Origin: an uncultured Collinsella sp.
GTDB lineage: Bacteria; Actinomycetota; Coriobacteriia; Coriobacteriales; Coriobacteriaceae
Assembly: GCA_900751755.1 (NCBI GenBank)
Contig: CAADSP010000093.1
Coordinates: 1 to 9,427 of the forward strand
DNA length: 9,427 nt
Direction: 5' to 3'
In this document: one piece after another, positions 6,365 to 9,427 of the stretch
Position numbering within the stretch: the stretch's first letter is position 1
How the letters are laid out: each line of letters opens with the position of its first letter
Translations under genes and position numbers: made by a program
The notes under the pieces: generated by a model
What the model was told of the DNA's origin: nothing
The model's database searches: none
Seen by the model: only the letters and a program-made list of their open reading frames with translations

Positions 6365-7768
6365 TTAGAAGTCGGCGTTGCCCACGGTACGCGGGTGCGG
6401 CAGGACGTCGCGGATGTTGCCCACGCCGGTGAGGTACATCACCAAGCGCTCGAAGCCCAGACCGTAGCCGGCGTGCTTGCAGGAACCGTAGCGGCGCAGG
6501 TCAAGGTAGTACTTGTACTGCTCGGGATTCATGCCCAGGTCCTTGATGCGGGCCTCGAGCAGATCCAGGCGCTCCTCGCGCTGGGAGCCGCCGATAATCT
6601 CGCCGATACCGGGAACCAGGCAGTCGGCGGCGGCGACGGTCTTGCCGTCGTCGTTCATGCGCATATAGAAGGCCTTGATCTCGGCCGGGTAGTCGGTTAC
6701 GAAGGTCGGGCGCTTAAAGTGCTCCTCGGTCAGGAAGCGCTCGTGCTCGGTCTGCAGGTCGATGCCCCAGCTGACAGGGTAATCAAACTGGTGGCCAGCA
6801 GCGACGGCCTGCTCCAGGATCTCGATGGCCTCGGTGTAGGTAACGCGGGCAAAGTCGGAGTTTGCCACGTGGTCCAGGCGCTCGATCAGGCCCTTGTCCA
6901 CAAACTTGTTGAGCATGTTGAGCTCATCGGGGCAGGTGGCCATAACGTCCTTAAGGACGTACTTGAGCATGGCCTCGGCGTTATCCATGTAGTCGTTCAG
7001 ATCGGCAAAGGCCATCTCGGGCTCGATCATCCAAAACTCAGCAGCGTGGCGCGTTGTGTTGGAGTTTTCGGCGCGGAAGGTGGGGCCAAAGGTGTACACG
7101 TCGCCAAAGGCCATGGCAAAGTTCTCGGCATTGAGCTGGCCGGACACGGTGAGGCTCGCATGCTTGCCAAAGAAGTCCTGGCTCCAGTCGACCTCGCCGG
7201 ACTCGGTGAGGGGCGGATTTTTGGGGTCGAGCGTGGTCACGCGGAACATCTCGCCGGCGCCCTCGCAGTCACTCGTGGTGATGATGGGGGTGTTGACGTA
7301 GACAAAGCCCTGCTCCTGGAAGAAGCGGTGGATGGCGGCAGCCGCGACAGAGCGGATGCGGAACACGGCGCGGAACAGGTTGGTGCGCGGGCGCAGGTGC
7401 TGCTGGGTGCGCAGGAACTCGACGGTTGCGCGCTTCTTCTGCAGCGGGTAATCCGGGGCGCTGACGCCCTCGACCTCGATGGAGGTGGCAGAAAGCTCGA
7501 AAGGCTGGGGCGCATCGGGGGTCAGCTTGACAGTGCCGGTGCAGATGAGTGCGGCCGAGACATTTTGGTGGGCGATCTCGTCGTAGTTGTCGAGTACCTC
7601 GCGGTTCATGACGACCTGCAGGTCGCGGAAGCAGCTGCCGTCGTTGAGCGTAACAAAGCCAAAGTTCTTCATGTCGCGGACGGACTTGACCCAGCCGGCG
7701 ACGGTGACGGTCTGGCCGCCGAGCGACTCGGCATCGGCATAGAGCTGCGCGATTTTGGTGCGGTTCAC
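6365..7768 (-). CDS. asnS: asparaginyl-tRNA synthetase
   Basis: This class II enzyme charges tRNA-Asn with asparagine in the cytoplasm. At 467 aa it matches the bacterial AsnRS length (E. coli about 466). The N-terminal OB-fold for anticodon binding spans about 20-105 (VTVAGWVKSVRDMKNFGFVT, then LNDGS). The catalytic core shows HLRPRTN (124-130), GAGEMFRV (170-177), the motif 2 block FRAENSNTTRH (231-241) and the motif 3 arginine in GLGFER (436-441). The SxNT pattern and the overall sequence separate it from AspRS and LysRS. I chose GTG at 7768: GGGAGG sits 4 bases upstream, and the protein then begins VNRTKIAQLY like its relatives. ATG codons at 7780, 7804 and 7834 have no ribosome site. It has its own extended -10 promoter candidate and terminator, so it is likely a single-gene unit. 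Confidence 0.97.
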   Translation of the reverse strand: MNRTKIAQLYADAESLGGQTVTVAGWVKSVRDMKNFGFVTLNDGSCFRDLQVVMNREVLDNYDEIAHQNVSAALICTGTVKLTPDAPQPFELSATSIEVEGVSAPDYPLQKKRATVEFLRTQQHLRPRTNLFRAVFRIRSVAAAAIHRFFQEQGFVYVNTPIITTSDCEGAGEMFRVTTLDPKNPPLTESGEVDWSQDFFGKHASLTVSGQLNAENFAMAFGDVYTFGPTFRAENSNTTRHAAEFWMIEPEMAFADLNDYMDNAEAMLKYVLKDVMATCPDELNMLNKFVDKGLIERLDHVANSDFARVTYTEAIEILEQAVAAGHQFDYPVSWGIDLQTEHERFLTEEHFKRPTFVTDYPAEIKAFYMRMNDDGKTVAAADCLVPGIGEIIGGSQREERLDLLEARIKDLGMNPEQYKYYLDLRRYGSCKHAGYGLGFERLVMYLTGVGNIRDVLPHPRTVGNADF

Positions 7769-7814
7769 GTATCCTCCCATAACGGTTGAATGATAGTTAT
7801 CCATACAGTTCGAT

Positions 7815-7823
7815 ATTCTAGCA
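7815..7823 (-). promoter_or_regulatory. extended -10 promoter element for asnS
   Basis: On the minus strand the sequence reads TGCTAGAAT, which is a TGn motif joined to TAGAAT (five of six matches to TATAAT). No good -35 is seen at 17 bases, which is common for extended -10 promoters. It lies about 47 bases upstream of the GTG start. Confidence 0.5.
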
Positions 7824-7880
7824 GCTCGGCTCATTTGGGCTATACAGATAAGGCATTGGCAGGATGGTTTTTCAAACGAA

Positions 7881-7912
7881 AAGCGCCCGCGGCCAAATGG
7901 TCGCGGGCGCTT
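7881..7912 (-). terminator. intrinsic terminator of the EIIA gene
   Basis: A 14-bp stem (7881-7894 with 7899-7912, one G-T wobble) and a 4-base loop are followed on the minus strand by TTTTCGTTTG. It lies 37 bases after the EIIA stop. The stem is very GC-rich, so it should be strong despite the interrupted T-run. Confidence 0.88.
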
Positions 7913-7949
7913 GGCGTGGTGCCTTTTGGCTGTGTGGCGCGGGGCCTGG

Positions 7950-8513
7950 CTACTTGGTCTTGGCTACCAGCAACGGGTCGCCCAGCTTGACGAGCGGGTT
8001 GCCGCCGATAAGCGTTCCAGACTCGCCGACATGGTCGATGCTCTTAAGACGATCGAGCTCGGAGACGATGACGGTCACGATGTCCTCGTGGCCAGCGGCC
8101 TTAATGGCCTCGCGGTCGAAGCTGATGAGCGGCTGGCCTGCCTTGACCACATCGCCCATCTCGACAAAGCGGGCAAAACCCTTGCCGTTCATTTCCACGG
8201 TGCCCAGGCCAACATGGATGAACACGCGAAGACCGTCCTCGGTGATCATGCCAATGGAGTGGTTGGTGACGGTGGTGGCGCCGATGCGGCCGTTGGCGGG
8301 CGCATAGATGGTGCCGGTAATGGGCTCGATGCCATAGCCCTGGCCAAGCATGCCCGAGGCGATCGTCTCGTCGGGGACCTCGTTCAGGTTGACGAGCACG
8401 CCGTTGACGGGGGCATAGATGACACCTTCGCGGGTGGCGAAGCTTGCTGCGGGCGGAACGGACGCCTCGCCGGTCGAGGTGAAGGTGGACTTAAGCGAAT
8501 CGAGCAGACCCAT
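7950..8513 (-). CDS. PTS glucose-type EIIA domain protein (stand-alone)
   Basis: This 187-aa phosphocarrier accepts phosphate from HPr and passes it to an EIIB domain of a sugar PTS. The family blocks are clear: YAPVNGVLVNLNEVPDETIA (33-52), TNHSIGM with H85, VFIHVGLGTV with H100 (the phosphorylated histidine by alignment to IIAGlc H90), and G-K-G-F-A with a C-terminal L-V-x-L-G-D-P-L. H85 corresponds to the second conserved histidine. The aspartate normally found in HxGxDTV is glycine here (G104). No EIIB or EIIC domain is fused and none is in the window, so its partner is elsewhere. I chose the ATG at 8513, with GGAGG 5 bases upstream. The frame stays open to 8594 but crosses the promoter candidate. 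Confidence 0.9.
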   Translation of the reverse strand: MGLLDSLKSTFTSTGEASVPPAASFATREGVIYAPVNGVLVNLNEVPDETIASGMLGQGYGIEPITGTIYAPANGRIGATTVTNHSIGMITEDGLRVFIHVGLGTVEMNGKGFARFVEMGDVVKAGQPLISFDREAIKAAGHEDIVTVIVSELDRLKSIDHVGESGTLIGGNPLVKLGDPLLVAKTK

Positions 8514-8560
8514 AGTTGCCTCCAACTTAAATAGGCGCATATCGCGCGTTTGGTTTGCCG

Positions 8561-8570
8561 GAAACGTTTC
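8561..8570. promoter_or_regulatory. LacI-family-like operator palindrome GAAACGTTTC
   Basis: This is a perfect 10-bp palindrome with a central AACGTT, the core shape of many LacI/GalR/CcpA-class operators (the spacing does not match a full CcpA cre). It overlaps the -10 candidate of the EIIA gene, about 50 bases upstream of its start codon, where a bound repressor would block the promoter. Confidence 0.5.
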
Positions 8571-8594
8571 ATATGTGTTTCGCGGCTTGGTCAA
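8568..8594 (-). promoter_or_regulatory. candidate promoter of the EIIA gene
   Basis: On the minus strand, TTGACC (8589-8594) and TATGAA (8568-8573) are separated by 15 bases, which is short. The -35 match is good and the -10 moderate. The operator-like palindrome at 8561-8570 overlaps the -10. Confidence 0.4.
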
Positions 8595-8757
8595 CGCCCC
8601 CTATTCTACGCTGCTCAGTGATACCTCTGAGCTGGGATTATGTGATATATCAGTTGAAGGGAGGCTTATTGCTGAAGTGTTTCTGTGCCACGGGTTCAAG
8701 TGGGGTACGCTTAGACGCGAAAAACAAGGGCGCGTAATTTGCGCGAAGGGAGCACAT
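8595..8757. other. divergent intergenic region upstream of the hydrolase
   Basis: This stretch separates two diverging genes. It holds a 6-bp hairpin (GCTCAG 8613-8618 with CTGAGC 8627-8632) and a perfect palindrome TGATATATCA (8643-8652). The hydrolase promoter should be here, but no clear -35/-10 pair stands out: TAATTT at about 8735 has only a poor -35 partner. The short frames across it look like noise. Confidence 0.45.
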
Positions 8758-9427
8758 ATGATTGTCGAGAACCACGCGCTGTGGGGCGAGGAGCCGACCG
8801 AGGAATATCCAGCGACGTTTACGTATTTGGGTGCCGAGCCGCTGCCCGACAAGCCCAATGGCCGCCGCCCCGCGGTGATCATCTGCGGCGGAGGCGGGTT
8901 TACGCATATCGCTCCGCACGAGCAGGACCCGGTGGCGTTTGCGTTTTTGGATCACGGTTACCAGGCCTTTGTGCTCAACTATGTCACGAGTTCTACGGGT
9001 GACGTGAGCTTTCCGCACCCCCAGGCAGATCTTGCCAAGATGGTCGCCACGGTGCGCGCCAACGCCGACGAGTGGCATGTCGATCCCAAGCGCGTGTGCG
9101 TCGTGGGCTTCTCGGCAGGCGGCATGATCAGCGCTTCGCTGGCAACGCAATGGAAGACTGGTCCCTTCGCGGGCCTGGCAGGGGCGCGTCCGGACGACAT
9201 TCGTCCCGATGCCGTGGTGCTGGGCTATCCATTGCTCGACTTTGCCTATGTGCGCGACATGCAGACGCGCGATCCGCGCATTGACTTGCGCGTGCCAAAG
9301 ACGGGCGGCAAGACGGGGCGCGATCTGCTCAACGACTATCTGACGATGGTGACGGGTGGCGAGGCAACTGACGAGCACCTGGCCGATATCTGCCCCCCCC
9401 CACATGTTTCGCGTCAGATGCCGCCGA
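8758..9427 (+). CDS. alpha/beta hydrolase, esterase-like (3' end beyond window)
   Basis: At least 223 codons are open from ATG at 8758 to the window edge. GGGAG lies 5 bases upstream of the start. The oxyanion-hole stretch ICGGGGFTHIAPHE (42-55) and the nucleophile elbow GFSAGG (117-122, S119) mark the serine-hydrolase fold. The layout, with VLGYPLLD (154-161) and then HVSRQMPP (216-223) leading into the expected PPTF-type strand, resembles acetyl-esterase / BD-FAE-like enzymes that remove acyl groups from sugars. The catalytic acid and histidine should lie past the edge. The substrate is unknown. A run of nine C at 9393-9401 encodes CPPPH and keeps the family-like frame. It diverges from the EIIA gene and has no other visible partner. 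Confidence 0.85.
   Translation, partial: MIVENHALWGEEPTEEYPATFTYLGAEPLPDKPNGRRPAVIICGGGGFTHIAPHEQDPVAFAFLDHGYQAFVLNYVTSSTGDVSFPHPQADLAKMVATVRANADEWHVDPKRVCVVGFSAGGMISASLATQWKTGPFAGLAGARPDDIRPDAVVLGYPLLDFAYVRDMQTRDPRIDLRVPKTGGKTGRDLLNDYLTMVTGGEATDEHLADICPPPHVSRQMPP
9393..9401. repeat. nine-base C homopolymer inside the hydrolase gene
   Basis: Nine consecutive C follow TG in codons 212-215 (C-P-P-P). With nine, the frame continues as HVSRQMPP, matching the family. Eight or ten would shift it. Such runs are prone to slippage and to sequencing error. Confidence 0.9.

Noticed and set aside
6395..7789. 464-codon plus-strand frame antisense to asnS
   Set aside because: It mirrors asnS almost end to end, shows no family motif, and has the Val/Gly/Asp/Leu bias of an antisense shadow.
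7769..7814. T-box riboswitch upstream of asnS
   Set aside because: The leader after the -10 candidate is under 50 bases, and there is no T-box motif or antiterminator stem.
8561..8574. CcpA cre site
   Set aside because: The palindrome is two bases shorter than the 14-base cre pattern, so only a general LacI-family resemblance is claimed.
8681..8715. GGGTTCAAGT resembling a tRNA T-loop
   Set aside because: No acceptor, D or anticodon stems can be built around it.
8650..9405. 251-codon minus-strand frame opposite the hydrolase
   Set aside because: The plus frame has GFSAGG and an oxyanion hole with a good ribosome site. The minus product has no recognisable domain and crosses the intergenic region.
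1..9427. CRISPR array, toxin-antitoxin pair, prophage genes or retron
   Set aside because: No regularly spaced repeats, small paired genes, phage genes or reverse transcriptase were seen.

Overview
The window looks like chromosomal DNA from a GC-rich, Gram-positive gut actinobacterium, most likely of the class Coriobacteriia (Collinsella or a relative). The reasons are the GC-biased third codon positions with strong AGGAGG-type ribosome sites, a lipoprotein-type solute-binding protein, and a surface enzyme ending in a sortase-like tail (LVATG, then a membrane span, then RRR). The genus is an inference from style, not from a marker gene.

Layout, left to right. The window opens in the last 19 codons of an IS3-family transposase and the right inverted repeat of that insertion sequence (1-99). 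All genes from 170 to 8513 are on the minus strand, so they are transcribed right to left. In transcription order they are: a glucose-type PTS EIIA protein (8513-7950) with its own terminator; asparaginyl-tRNA synthetase asnS (7768-6365) with a strong terminator; a WYL-type transcriptional regulator (6106-5321); a three-gene ABC transporter of the TrpX/COG2984 type, made of a lipoprotein (5162-4182), a permease (3977-3054) and an ATPase (3061-2267), closed by a perfect 16-bp hairpin terminator; and a secreted, probably wall-anchored 5'-nucleotidase-family enzyme (2194-170). A plus-strand alpha/beta hydrolase starts at 8758, diverges from the EIIA gene and runs off the right edge.

How the parts fit. 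The transporter should bind a small ligand outside the cell and import it. Characterised streptococcal relatives bind tryptophan, but the ligand here cannot be read from the sequence. It has its own promoter candidate with a 19-bp palindrome where an operator or leader hairpin would sit, and the WYL regulator just upstream is the obvious candidate to control it. The surface nucleotidase may scavenge nucleotides, but nothing links it to the transporter beyond adjacency. asnS and EIIA are housekeeping functions.

I looked for an undescribed multi-gene system and did not find one. The gene content is ordinary. The points of interest are small: dispersed-repeat-like hairpins, operator-like palindromes, a missing conserved aspartate in EIIA, a 9-C run in the hydrolase, and a nucleotidase with no room for a promoter behind a terminator.
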